Positions 1 through 9,537 of a DNA stretch of 64,000 bases are shown here, one piece after another. The notes below the pieces were generated by a model. The model ran no database searches. It had not been told where the DNA came from and saw only the letters and a program-made list of their open reading frames with translations. Numbering within the stretch: the first letter of the stretch is position 1; every line of letters starts with the position of its first letter. The translations under genes and the position numbers were made by a program. Source of the stretch: Lithodes maja (taxonomy: Eukaryota > Arthropoda > Malacostraca > Decapoda > Lithodidae); NCBI GenBank assembly GCA_037953745.1, contig JBAKBP010007686.1, positions 33,468 to 97,467 on the forward strand. Direction: 5' to 3'.

Positions 1-986
1 GATCTTTCTGTCCAAGGGAATGATTGATGTTTCGCACGCCACATCGCGACACACCTCCCTGACCATGTTCGCGTTACGTCTCTCACTTCATCGTGCCTGA
101 TGCTGATGAACCCTCCCTTCTTGCATATCATGCAATGGTCTGCATCGTTGTTGACTCCACAAACACATCAATTGAGCAGTCCTTCAATCGGCCATCCATA
201 CCTCAGTGCAATGGCATTAAAAAATTCTTGTTTGTTGAGGTTGAAGCCTTTTGCCTTGATTGGTAGTGTTGTCAGCCAATTTGAGGCACTCGTTTCTTGT
301 GCTATTTGTATTTTTCTTACTAGTCTCTGGGAAAGTTGGTGCATCAGTCATGCCATGTAATTTTTCTGTGAGTTGTGCCTCTCTGACGTGATGGTCCTTC
401 TGATGTTGTAAATGTCTGCCTGGTCTACTTACCCATTAGAATCTTGTGCTACGATACAGTCAGTGAGAGATCCTGTTATCTTTACCGAGTTCTGGTATTC
501 CGTTGTTGCCCTCCTCACCGATTGATGATTCCAAGCTCTCCCAACCTAGAAGGAAGTGCGAGCAACTCCCTCACTGTAGCACTTGGGGTGTGGGACTTTA
601 CCCATGCCGGGATGAGTATGTTTCTGATGGCATCTTCCAGCGGTTGAAGTAATGCACTCACGTTTGGAACAGTACGCATCAAGTAGGTCCAGCGATGTTT
701 GACCCCATATATGAATGCCGAATACGCAGCCTGTGGTTCCGTCTTTGCAATATTTGCCAGTTTTCAATTTCTTTTACCCACTCCCTGACCTTCTCCTCTA
801 TGCATTGCTTCTTGAACTCTTCCCGTGTCAATCACCACCACAAGATGACAGTATCCGTCATTTGTTATGAACACTTCACTACCGCTGAAAGCTTCTACAG
901 CACTTTCATAATGTTCTGGTAATAATATTAGTATAGACTTGGATGATACCCTATTTCTGGGCCTACACTTGATACTTGCTTTCACC
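1..986 (-). pseudogene. Decayed retroelement RT, C-terminal part
   Basis: Read on the minus strand this stretch gives pieces of one retroelement protein in shifting frames: a block with KTEPQAAYSAFIYGVKHRW and TYLMRTVPN around 770-650, QPLEDAIRNILIP just after it, LLALPSRLGELGIIN near 560-540, and a Cys-rich HCMICKKGGF block near 150-110 followed by VREVCRDVA. From memory this order matches a family of metazoan retroelement reverse transcriptases, whose clade I cannot name with certainty. Several frameshifts and stops show it is dead. It continues at 1429-1540 on the other side of a later insertion and runs off the left edge. Confidence 0.6.
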
Positions 987-1003
987 AGTGCTTGAGGTTG
1001 TTG

Positions 1004-1411
1004 TTGTTGTTGTTGTTCCCCAAACTGCCTGGCCGAACAGCCCCAAGGACCCGAGCAAGGCCAAGGCCATAACAGAGCGCCACCACAGAACCCTCCCTGC
1101 CGACCACAATAAAGACTGGGTGACCGAAGCCACTCCATGGCGGGGAGCTGAGGAGGGTGCGGAAACGCCCGGGAAACCAAAGCCCCAACCAGGGCCCTGT
1201 GCCCCTCAGCAATTATGAAGAGAAAGTTGAGGGGCAAAGGAAAAATGTGACGCTTTGGCTTCCAATCTTGGTAGATTGGGAGGTCAATCCACGGAAGAGA
1301 CGCCGTCACTTGAGATCTAGAAAATATATAAGTAAAAGGAACAGTCAGAGTAAGCTATGGGTATGGCAGAGATCGCTCAGGTCTCACTCTGATAGACCAG
1401 CCGCTCACCAA
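1004..1411 (-). mobile_element. Short retroposon with (AAC)n tail, copy 1
   Basis: A ~410-bp unit shared with 37551-37960 at roughly 90% identity by eye. In minus orientation it starts TGGTGAGCGGCTGG and ends GGGGAACAACAACAAC. It is bounded by a direct repeat AGTGCTTGAGGTTGTTG (987-1003 and 1412-1428), a target-site duplication of the size made by LINE machinery. A minus-strand reading frame beginning MTASLPWIDLPIY is open in both copies. It has interrupted the RT relic. I see no clear tRNA A/B boxes, so its source RNA is unknown. Confidence 0.65.
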
Positions 1412-1428
1412 AGTGCTTGAGGTTGTTG

Positions 1429-1540
1429 ACTTTCCTGCTCCAGTGAGATCATCTGCATAGGCCACCTGCTTGACTTGCGTTGCCTCATAGCTTGTTAAGA
1501 TTTGCAGCACTGAGAGACCTAATGCGTGCATTGTCATTGC
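1429..1540 (-). pseudogene. Decayed retroelement RT, catalytic motif piece
   Basis: Minus-strand translation gives AMTMHALGLSVLQ, then VKQVAYADDLTGAGK, which contains the YADD reverse transcriptase active-site motif. It is the same RT as the relic at 1-986 and lies directly upstream of it in coding order; the retroposon at 1004-1411 separates them. The upstream part of the domain is replaced by an ACT-triplet tract. Confidence 0.6.
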
Positions 1541-1611
1541 TACTACTACTACTACCACTATCACTACTACTATTACTACTACTAGTACTACTACTACTAC
1601 TACTACTTTAT
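1541..1611. repeat. (ACT)n microsatellite
   Basis: Imperfect ACT/TAC triplet tract with occasional CAC, ATC and ATT interruptions. It produces an artefactual poly-valine frame on the minus strand. Confidence 0.9.
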
Positions 1612-1742
1612 TTTTTTTAAACCACTCAGCCTGTGCATCCCCCCTATGGACCCTAAACAATGTCAGAACAGTCATCAAAGCACCCGACTTGGTAGTCATT
1701 CAGCTACTTCCTATTCGGGGGTAAGCACTCAGACTCATTATC

Positions 1743-1942
1743 ATGGATTACTACTACTACTTTGATTTGTATTTAATATTGTACATACATTATATTTTAC
1801 AAACATCAGATATTACTCTATTCCTACTATTCTACTATACTACTACTCTACACCATGCAACTTCAATCCAGTCGCCTCCCTATGCGACCCTCTGCCACTA
1901 CTACTACTACTACTACTGCTACTTGTACTACTACTACTACTT
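1743..1942. repeat. TAC-triplet-rich low-complexity tract
   Basis: Two TAC-rich blocks (about 1748-1762 and 1898-1942) surround AT-rich sequence. The short tyrosine-rich frame here comes from the triplets and is not a gene. Confidence 0.75.
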
Positions 1943-1954
1943 AATTAAATAGGA

Positions 1955-2436
1955 CTTGTGTTATGAAAAGCCTTATATACAATAAACAGAATACAGCCAA
2001 AATAAACCTCTATTCAATTTATAATTGACCACTTGCGAATTTCGGGCATATGAAAATTGAAGCCGTAAACATCGATATTATACAGAAATGCAATATTGTA
2101 GGTTTCTGATGAATAGAAAGTATGATTAATTTGGTTTAACAGGTATGTATTTACATATGTACTACGAGCGTATTTTAGTTAACGTGTCTGCTAAATATCG
2201 ATGTGTATACTCACTATATACGATAATTGTCCCTCAGAATGATAAAGAAAGCTAAAAATATGTGTTCTCGCCCATAGACTACGAGTATATAATATAATAT
2301 CATATTGTGAGAAAACGGCCTAATAACATTTTTAAATCATCCAGCTCGATGACGCATTTACTGTATTTATTTTGTTAGCATTATATGGCTTTATTCAGCA
2401 TTGTGAAGATCTGTGGATATTGACAACAGTTTACAC
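1955..2436. other. AT-rich intergenic DNA, nothing recognised
   Basis: No long frame, repeat end or splice signal that I can support. Confidence 0.5.
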
Positions 2437-2529
2437 CCCTTTAATGTCCAAACTTCCTTCCTAACCCGAATAATATCATCTAAGGATAACCAGAATCAAA
2501 TTATGAAAAAAGTCATGGTATTGAAGGGG
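2437..2529. mobile_element. T5-type TTAA palindrome, shortened copy
   Basis: Begins ACCCCTTTAATG and ends ATTGAAGGGG followed by TTAA at 2530-2533, resembling T5 elements with the centre deleted. The left TTAA is not preserved. Confidence 0.4.
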
Positions 2530-2665
2530 TTAAAACGCTCACTTCCGTAAATTAAACATATTTTCCTATAAGAAACAACCATCAAAACTGTATACTAAAA
2601 AGTTAAATATACCTACATGAGATCTGGGACTACTGGAAGATATCGAGATAATGTATGTGAAGGTA

Positions 2666-2876
2666 TAGGTAGCGCCAACGAACTTGACAATAATCAGGAC
2701 CCCTTAACATCTTATAACTCAAAATGTATGAAAGCAATCGGGCTGACATTTCTACCATTTGGGAAGAGTCCACCAGGAAATAGGTGTGGACATTTACAGC
2801 TAGTTTGCTCAAGGTCCTTTTGAGGTACGAAGAGGTTAGGGATCGAGATAATTGTCAAGTTCGTTGGCGCTACCTA
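2666..2876. mobile_element. 211-bp TA-flanked MITE, copy 1
   Basis: Perfect terminal inverted repeat of about 26 bp: TAGGTAGCGCCAACGAACTT at the left and its reverse complement at 2851-2876. The outer TA fits the TA duplication made by Tc1/mariner-type elements. A second copy of identical length lies at 38396-38606. The inner part contains GAGTTACAGAGAGGTC-like sequence also found in the MITE at 7842. Confidence 0.75.
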
Positions 2877-3047
2877 TGTCTTCTGTACTATGGTCATTAC
2901 ACTCTTCTCATCGCTATTCCTGCAACAACAGCTATGAAGACGAATAACTGAACAGCATCACAGATAGTGTTATGTACCGATAAATAGAGCTACATAGATA
3001 CACAGACCACCCATATCACTGGTTCAAACTAAGTGATCCGTCCTTAA

Positions 3048-3254
3048 CCCCTTCTGTACCGGCCATGTATTTTGCAATATATTCTGACAGCTATTAGAAG
3101 AATGTATTGAGTTTAATAAGGTCCTCCATCAATTAACAGGCATTGAACTATCTCACTTAACCCTTTTTACTATCACAAACCATTCTTAAAGTGTACAAAA
3201 TCGTCTTAACATAGTTAAACTAAAACTAACAAGACGTCTCCGGTATAGAATGGG
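3048..3254. mobile_element. T5 TTAA palindromic MITE, copy 1
   Basis: Flanked by TTAA at 3044-3047 and 3255-3258. Ends CCCCTTCTGTACCGG and CCGGTATAGAATGGG are inverted repeats. Its size (207 bp) agrees with the copies at 35904, 36788 and 48093. Confidence 0.7.
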
Positions 3255-3340
3255 TTAAAGTTTTAAGCAATCATTCGACAGTGGTAGAACAAGGACAGCA
3301 AAGCAAACTATAGACTAATAGTGACGTATCTCTACAACAG

Positions 3341-3500
3341 TGACGAGGCTGACTCCTTATGTGGTGACGTGGGTGTGACGAGGGTAAGCAGTAACACAGC
3401 CATCAACATCCCCGGTGCTGTGGCTGGACTGGTGTACGTCAAACATCAAGGACAATGGGGATCCGTGTGTGACAACTTTATCTTCCCCGATGATGCTAAG
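3341..3500 (+). CDS. Protease gene exon: first half of SRCR domain 1
   Basis: Codes for the start of a scavenger receptor cysteine-rich domain, with VYVKHQGQWGSVCDN and the closing DDAK just before the donor GTAAGG. Group A SRCR domains are commonly encoded by two exons split at this point, and the next exon resumes VICRSLG in phase. The acceptor is TCTCTACAACAG at 3340, so the first base completes a codon begun in an exon outside the window. SRCR domains are extracellular ligand-binding modules. The donor is only 9 bp from a (TA)n tract interrupted by a LINE. The exact acceptor is less certain than the donor. Confidence 0.78.
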
Positions 3501-3506
3501 GTAAGG

Positions 3507-3509
<3 letters not shown>

Positions 3510-3580
<71 letters not shown>
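3510..3580. repeat. (TA)n microsatellite
   Basis: About 35 uninterrupted TA units starting 9 bp after the splice donor at 3500. A second TA tract follows the LINE at 4820-4848, suggesting the LINE landed inside one tract. Confidence 0.9.
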
Positions 3581-3582
<2 letters not shown>

Positions 3583-3583
<1 letters not shown>

Positions 3584-4804
3584 CCTTTCGGGACTTCGGT
3601 GAGACTTTTTCTATTGCACTAGACATATCGAAAGCCTTCGATAGAGTCTGGCATAAATCTTTAATTTCTAAACTACCCTCCTTCGGTTTCTATCCCTCCA
3701 TCTGTGCCTTTGTCTCTAATTTCCTTTCCGGCCGTTCCATAGCTGCGGTTGTGGACGGCCATTGTTCACTTCCTCACCCTATAAACTCCGGTGTTCCTCA
3801 GGGCTCTGTCCTATCTCCTATTCTCTTTCTAATTTTTATAAATGATCTCCTTAACTGTACCTTAATTCCCATCCATTCATACGCAGACGACTCAACCTTA
3901 CACTACTCCATTAGTTTTTCAGAACGCCCCAGCCAGCAATCCCTCAACGACAAACGTAATGAAGCCATAGAACTCTTAAATTCTGATCTAAATACTATTT
4001 CCAATTGGGGCAGAGAAAACCTTGTTAACTTTAATGCTTCCAAAACCCAATTTCTCCATCTATCTACCCGTCAGGATCTCCCAGCGGACTATCCCTTATT
4101 CTTCAACAATACAAAAATCAACCCTTCATCTTCTCTCAATATTCTTGGTGTCTCTTTTTCTTCTGCTCTCATTTGGAAGGACCATATTACCAGTCTTGCT
4201 AAGGCAGCCTCCCAGAAGCTGGGTGTGCTCAACCGCCTTAGGGGGTTCTTTTCCCCTGCACAGCTTCTTGCTCTGTACAGGGGCATAGTGCGCCCTTGTA
4301 TTGAGTATTGTTCACATGTGTGGGGAGGTTCCTCTCACACCGCTCTCCTAGACAAAGTTGAAAGGAAGGCCTTTCGTATCATTAACTCCCGTCCACTCAC
4401 CAACTCTGCAATCTCTCTCTCTCCGCCGCAATGTTGCATCTCTCTCGCTATTCTATCGCTACTATAATAATCAGTGTTCCTCAGAGCTATCCCAGTGCAT
4501 ACCACCTCCTTTACGTAGGGCACGTGGTACCCGTCTTGCAACTCAATCCCACCCCTACTCTGTGCAACTCTCCAACCCAAGAGTGAAACGTTACTCTCAA
4601 ACTTTCTTCTACTCAACATCTGAGCTCTGGAACTCTCTCCCAGAATCAGTCTTTCCCTCTTCCTATGACTTAAATTGCTTCAAACTCTGTGTGTCCAGGC
4701 ATTTTGGCTCGAACGTCCCTTGATTTTGGCCCTGTCACTCTTTCAACTATGGGGGAGGCACTCGCTATAGGCAGTTATGCCTTTTGCCTCCCTCAATCAC
4801 ATAG

Positions 4805-4819
<15 letters not shown>
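3583..4819 (+). mobile_element. J1 Jockey-like LINE, 5'-truncated copy 1
   Basis: Nearly identical to 13475-14714. It carries the RT from motif A (ALDISKAFDRVWHKS) through GVPQGSVLSP and YADDSTLHYS to the C-terminal domain ending HFGSNVP, a short 3' UTR and a poly(A) tail at 4805-4819. Relative to copy 2 it lacks two bases near 4407 (CAACTCTGC instead of CAACTCTCTGC), which breaks the frame. The endonuclease and the N-terminal RT are absent through 5' truncation, as usual for target-primed reverse transcription. It lies in intron 1 of the protease gene in the sense direction. Confidence 0.9.
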
Positions 4820-4847
<28 letters not shown>

Positions 4848-4848
4848 C
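4820..4848. repeat. (TA)n microsatellite after LINE tail
   Basis: TA tract directly abutting the poly(A) of J1 copy 1; probably the other side of the tract at 3510-3580. Confidence 0.85.
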
Positions 4849-4849
4849 T

Positions 4850-5155
4850 GTATAATTACGTATTAAGTATATATCACAAATACACGTGAGCCACTAAATG
4901 TTTTAGTCTCTCAGTGGGGTTCGAACCGTCGACCGTCAGTAATGAAACCAGTTATATATAATGAACGATAGTGGCAAGGCATGAACAATTCCTTTCTGTT
5001 GTGTTTTTAATTCAACTTTAATCTTATATTACTTCCATTATTATGTGTGTGTTTTGCTTTTGATAAATCACCGTTATTTATTTTAATCTGAGTTGTAAAT
5101 GATAGGTGGGCCATCGATCATCCATACACTGTATCTTGCTGGAAAGTGTATCAGG
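4850..5155. other. Intron sequence with a tRNA-like B box on the minus strand
   Basis: On the minus strand near 4918-4928 the sequence reads GGTTCGAACCC, a Pol III B-box type motif seen in tRNA-derived SINEs. No A box or complete tRNA fold is visible. Otherwise nothing recognised. Confidence 0.3.
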
Positions 5156-5159
5156 TTAA

Positions 5160-5366
5160 GCCGGAGTCACACGAGCATTTTTCGAGCATTTTTTACGGGC
5201 AATTATGATCTGGAAGTTTAAAAAATTACACTTTATCAAAATTCGGCCGCCTAACATAATCTACCTTCAGTCTAGTTGCCGATACCAGTGCGAAAAGTCC
5301 CAAAATAATACGAGAAAAAACTTGCTCATGGAAAATTGCCGGAAAAAGCGCTCGTGTGACAGCGGC
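5160..5366. mobile_element. T7-type short TTAA MITE
   Basis: TTAA at 5156-5159 and 5367-5370. Ends GCCGGAGTCACACGAGC and GCTCGTGTGACAGCGGC are inverted repeats, resembling the ends of the larger T7 element at 44822-47098. Length 207 bp. Confidence 0.65.
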
Positions 5367-5426
5367 TTAACTGACTATTTATGCTTTCAAGCATCACGTC
5401 GATGTGGTAGACTTACTGTATAGCTT

Positions 5427-5810
5427 ATGGCGCCGGAGAGATGGTTCAGTTTTTGGGCGATTTTTGCATGTATTCATTATTTTTTTAGTTTCCTCCCTAG
5501 ACCTCCATCATATTTAAAAAAAAAAACATCCATTAGATCCCCCTTCTAGATTAATTTGTAAATTTTTCGGTAGAAAAATTTCCCGGCCGAAGGCCGGTTC
5601 TTCCAACATTACAGGCTCACTATCGTTCGCCAGGGGAAAAAATTGACACCTAAATAGCACGAGAGGTCTAAATATTGACGAAGAAATGGGGCGAAAGGTC
5701 TTAAAATCGACTAACTAATAAGGCAAACATCTTAACATCTGAAAACTAATGGGGCTAAACGTGAGGGAGAAACTGATCCAGAAAACCGGCCCATCTCACC
5801 TTAATATATG
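5427..5810 (-). mobile_element. T4 TTAA element, minus orientation
   Basis: Right boundary is TTAA 5811-5814 after CCCATCTCACC. The interior holds the family hallmarks in reverse: CCTAGACCTCCATCA, CGGCCGAAGGCCGG and an eroded TCGCTATCGCTCGCC core (here CTATCGTTCGCC). The left end (GGCGCCGGAGAGATGG) has lost its exact TTAA. Confidence 0.55.
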
Positions 5811-5872
5811 GTCCGTCAAGGTGGGCCATAATGCTAAGAGCCATATACAGTATATGGAGGGGTCTATATTAA

Positions 5873-6503
5873 CCTAGCAAGTGCGCATGGGGGTAATTGG
5901 AAACGTCCCCCTGTGCTGACGTATTTGAGGTGTTTCCGTCACTAAAATATTCATTGTACCATTAATAGCATTAATACTTATCCATATGCACCTATTATGG
6001 GTTGATTATAAAGGTATTAACCTGAAACAACAATAAAACGAGTGAAAACAGCGTTTGGATGGTCAAAATTGGAGATATAGCCCGCGAGTTGTATAATGTA
6101 TGGGTGAGGCAAACTGCTTTCCCGCCAATTTCCCCCAAGGCCACTGAGACACAGTCGATCGATACTCTCTCTCTCTCTCTTGCACTCGCTTGCCATCAGT
6201 GATGACAACACCCTGCTTGCAACTCGCTAATGTTAGCACGAAAATATACCTCAGAATAAGGGAATAACAGGGAAAATAGGTGATAACTGAAGGAGAGGAG
6301 GAAAGTGGGGAAGGAGGGGAGGTAGAGGACTGAGATTTTGCATGGCCCAGGGGCCAAAAAAAAAAAAAAAAAAAAAAAATAAAAATAAAAAAAAAAAAAA
6401 AAATTTTCAATGTCAAAAGTTGATTTTTTTTTCTCACTTACTCATAAGAGTCTCCCAGCAGTCCGCTGGGGGAACTCTTAAGAGTCTCCCAGCAGTTCCC
6501 GGG
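5873..6503 (-). mobile_element. T1 TTAA element, minus orientation
   Basis: TTAA at 5869-5872 and 6504-6507. In reverse it begins CCCGGGAACTGCTGGGAGAC and ends TGCGCACTTGCTAGG. It contains an A-rich tract at 6357-6402 and a GA/CT repeat near 6167-6180. No coding capacity. Size 631 bp, as in the other T1 copies. It shares its right TTAA with the next element. Confidence 0.75.
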
Positions 6504-6507
6504 TTAA

Positions 6508-6870
6508 GGGGAGGCAGACCGGTTTTCTGGACCTCCTTCTCCCTCGTGTTTAGCCCCATTTGTTTTAGATTATAAGACGTTCGGCCCATTAGTTTGGCGA
6601 TTTTAACACCTTTCGCCCCATTTCGTTGTCAATTTTAAGATCTTTCGTACTATTTTAGATGTCGATTATTTCATGGCGAGCTATAGCGAGCCTGAAATTT
6701 TAAGAGGAACCGGCCTCCGGCCGGGACATTTTTCTACCGAAAAATGTACACATTTATTTTGAAGGGGGGTCTAGGGTGTGCTATTCTAAGTTTGATGGAG
6801 GTCTAGGGAGGAAACTAAAAATATATATGAATAAATTAATTAATAGACCAAACAAACGGCCAGTCTCCCC
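6508..6870 (+). mobile_element. T4 TTAA element
   Basis: TTAA at 6504-6507 (shared with the preceding T1) and 6871-6874. Ends GGGGAGGCAGACCGG and CGGCCAGTCTCCCC are inverted repeats. The interior contains TGGCGAGCTATAGCGAGCC and a CCGGCCTCCGGCCGG hairpin. Non-coding. Confidence 0.75.
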
Positions 6871-7014
6871 TTAAACTCCCGGTTTCAAATCCCAAAGTGT
6901 CAACGGAAGATATTACTGGAATGGAATTTGTTCTGTACTTGGTTTCAGTAAATTTTTACAAAGCCCACCGACACACCTTAAAAAATACCCTCTCTATTTT
7001 CGATATACATTAGC

Positions 7015-7200
7015 ATTTTATGAATATTCCCATATTATTCAATATATGCAATGGGGAGCAGTGCATAGTGAGAAGCTCAATAGGTGACGCTTGAGATAGA
7101 GTTGTCCAAGATTGTGTGTTTGAGACAATGGCGATGCGGCTTCGAGACGTTGAAGCTACATATATAGAGCCTTGAGGAGACAACCACACATCGTCGGTTT
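7015..7200 (-). repeat. Dispersed repeat, copy 1
   Basis: The minus strand matches 29420-29605 imperfectly (for example GTAGCTTCAACGTCTC against GTAGCTTCGACTTCTC, then CAATCTTGGA and ATGGGAATA..TACAATGCTAATG-type blocks). Family unknown. Confidence 0.45.
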
Positions 7201-7231
7201 GCGAAGGTAAGACTATAAACGACCTGGTTGC

Positions 7232-7790
7232 CACAGTCTACAGATATAAGGTCGGTCCGCCAGCCGACCCTTTGACGTCATCAATCCTGTGGGCGCTCTT
7301 TCCTTCTCTTCCTTCTCCTCTCTTTCTCTCTAGCTTAGTTCGTACCCTCTCTTTCTCTCTCGCTTAGTTCGTACCCTCTCTCTCTCTCGCTTAGTTCGTA
7401 CCCTCTCTTTCTCTCTCGCTTAGTTCGTACCCTCTCTTTCTCTCTCGCTTAGTTCGTACTCTCTCTTTCTCCCTCGCTTAGTTCGTACCCTCTCTTTCTC
7501 TCTCGCTTAGTTCGTACCCTCTCTTTCTCTGTCGCTTAGTTCGTACCCTCTCTTTCTCTCTCGCTTAGTTCGTACCCTCTCTTTCTCTCTCGCTTAGTTC
7601 GTACCCTCTCTTTCTCTCTCGCTTAGTTCGTACCCTCTCTCTCTCTCGCTTAGTTCGTACCCTCTCTCTCTCGCTTAGTTCGTACCCTCTCTCTCTCTCG
7701 CTTAGTTCGTACCCTCTCTCTCTCGCGCGCGCAGGACTGATGACGTCAAAGGGTCGTCTGGCGGACCGACCTTATAATCTGTAGTCTGTG
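7232..7790. mobile_element. TIR transposon with 8-bp target duplication and internal minisatellite
   Basis: Flanked by CTGGTTGC at 7224-7231 and 7791-7798. Terminal inverted repeats of over 50 bp begin CACAGTCTACAGAT and end ATCTGTAGTCTGTG, then run through GGTCGGTCCGCCAG and GACGTCATCA. An 8-bp duplication is typical of hAT, P and some Mutator-like elements; no transposase is present to decide. The interior is filled by the 29-bp array. Confidence 0.75.
7317..7727. repeat. 29-bp minisatellite inside the TIR element
   Basis: About 14-15 head-to-tail copies of a CT-rich unit ending CGCTTAGTTCGTACC. Copies toward the right end are shortened by loss of CT steps. Confidence 0.9.
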
Positions 7791-7841
7791 CTGGTTGCAA
7801 CACTCACCTCCTGGCTTTTTCGTGTTGAGCAATCGAATATA

Positions 7842-8057
7842 CTGTAGTCTATTCCCTGCAAGTAGGCGATAAATCATGACCTCTATCCTCTGTAACTCAA
7901 AAAGGGCTGGAGCAAATAGGCTGTACATTTTCACATCTAATCCTTGACTAACCCTTCCCAAACGGTAGAAATATTAGTTCGATTACTCTAGCCGTTTTTG
8001 AGTTACAGAGGTTAGAGGTCATGATTTCTCGCCTACTTACAGCGAATAGACTATAGC
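7842..8057. mobile_element. Foldback MITE with ~65-bp TIRs
   Basis: Left arm from CTGTAGTCTATTCC through AAGTAGGCGATAAATCATGA and CTCTGTAACTCAAAAA pairs with the right arm ending CTATAG at about 8056. TA steps at both outer ends fit a Tc1/mariner-like TA target. Related inner sequence occurs in the MITEs at 2666 and 38396. Confidence 0.65.
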
Positions 8058-8152
8058 TATAAGTCTATGTACAGAGATAAAGTTGGGTCCCAGTATGTAC
8101 TACATAACGGAACAATTTTAATCCGTCCCTACATATAAATTATTATAAAATC

Positions 8153-8203
8153 ACTCACTCACTCTCTCACTCTCACTCTCATTCTCTCTCTCTCTCTCTC
8201 TCA
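8153..8203. repeat. CT/CA-rich simple repeat
   Basis: Run of TCAC and TC units about 90 bp upstream of the next splice acceptor. Confidence 0.7.
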
Positions 8204-8291
8204 TTTGCATAATTATTGTTACTATTGTTAACATTATAGTAAAAAATATTATTATCACTGTTATACATTATTTGTTTTGTATATTGTTCAG

Positions 8292-8504
8292 GTGATCTGT
8301 CGCAGTCTGGGGTTTATGCCAGAGTGGTCGGTGGCGTTTGCCCAGAACTACCTGGGTCGGGGTACCGGCACCATCTGGGTGGAGCGGCCGGGCTGTTCTG
8401 GCCAGGAGAGTTGGCTCGGTCAATGTCCTAACAACAACTTTACTGACTACACCAAACAATGTCACAACCACGACCAGGATGCCTCAGTCTTCTGCTATGA
8501 TGGG
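8292..8504 (+). CDS. Protease gene exon: second half of SRCR domain 1
   Basis: Acceptor TTGTTCAG at 8291 and donor GTAAGG after 8504 give exactly 71 codons in phase 0. The product begins VICRSLGFMPEWS and contains WVERPGCSGQESWLGQC and DQDASVFCYDG. With the two-part layout this gives six cysteines, the pattern of a group A SRCR domain. It joins directly to the DDAK end of the exon at 3500. The role is extracellular binding in the non-catalytic chain of a neurotrypsin-type protease. Confidence 0.88.
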
Positions 8505-8524
8505 GTAAGGATAGGTAGATAGAC

Positions 8525-8529
<5 letters not shown>

Positions 8530-8592
<63 letters not shown>
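8530..8592. repeat. (TA)n microsatellite
   Basis: About 30 TA units starting 25 bp downstream of the donor at 8504, mirroring the arrangement after the previous exon. Confidence 0.9.
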
Positions 8593-8596
<4 letters not shown>

Positions 8597-8708
8597 TTTT
8601 TTCTTTATTTTGTATACTGTATAAACATCAATCTTTGACAGTCATTACGTTACCAATAGAAATTAGTTTGTATAATATATATGTTGATCGTTTTAATTAA
8701 GAGCATTA

Positions 8709-8816
8709 ACCCTTGCAGTATATATCGACGCCTTTTTTCACTTTCTCTGGGTATATTTAGACGGCTTTACTATATGGTTTGGAAGGACCATTAAGAATCA
8801 AAAGGTTACAAACCAT
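8709..8816. mobile_element. T5-like half element
   Basis: Starts CCCTTGCAGTATATATCGACG after TTAA and continues with GGGTATATTTAGACGGC, as T5 copies do; the second arm is not preserved. Confidence 0.45.
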
Positions 8817-9110
8817 CTCAATTCTCTCTACCAAGAATTCACCGGAGACCTCTGGTGGACGCTTCCGAAGTAGCGCCAGAGCTACGTCTGTCGACATCAA
8901 CAATACTCAACATCTAGGCTATGCAAAGTTTATCACGATTTCTTAGGATTCTGCATGTTTTGACTATATACTAGATGGCTACACTAAGTGCTTATATAGT
9001 ATGGTAGTTGTGGGGATAATGTGTCAGCTATAGAAAGTACGACATATAGCTTATAATTAAGAATGATTGATGGAGAAGAGGGTGAAGAACTGCGAGATAT
9101 CGCAACTTAA

Positions 9111-9473
9111 GGGGGGTGACCTGCTTTTTGTTATTTCTGTCCTTTTCTCTCTTTCTCTGGCTTGTATCCATTCGGCCCCATTCAGCCAACTATTTTAAGA
9201 TGTTTATCCCCATCTAGGTGTCGATTTCTTCCTGGCGAGCGATAGCGAGCCAGCATTATATGAAGAAATCCGGCTTCGCCGGAGAAATTTTTCTATCGAA
9301 AAATGTACAAATTTAGCCTGCTGTCAAACAAAAATAAAATAAGTGCTGGCTCGCTACCGCTCACCAGTAAAACATTGACACCTGGATGAGGATAAACGTC
9401 TTAAAACAGTAGGTTGAATGGGGCCAAATGGATACAAGCCAGAAAAGGACAGAACAAAAACAGGTCACCCCCC
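9111..9473. mobile_element. T3 long-palindrome TTAA element, copy 1
   Basis: TTAA at 9107-9110; at the right the site has decayed to TTAG (9474-9477). Ends GGGGGGTGACCTG and CAGGTCACCCCCC match. Nearly the whole 363 bp folds on itself: CCATTCGGCCCCATTCAG, AGACGTTTATCC-type and GGCGAGCGATAGCGAGCC blocks recur inverted. Non-coding foldback MITE. Confidence 0.75.
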
Positions 9474-9537
9474 TTAGAGGGCCCAAGTCGCTTACTGTAC
9501 AAAACAACGTATCTGGCGCGGAAACTCCAAGAATTTC

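Noticed and set aside
764..1309. 181-codon minus-strand gene
   Set aside because: It is a fusion of the retroposon's antisense frame with the RT relic across an insertion junction.
1355..1699. 114-codon minus frame with a poly-valine tract
   Set aside because: The centre is an ACT microsatellite; only the YADD part is real retroelement sequence.
3357..3626. Tyr/Ile-repeat frames spanning 3510-3580
   Set aside because: They translate a (TA)n microsatellite.
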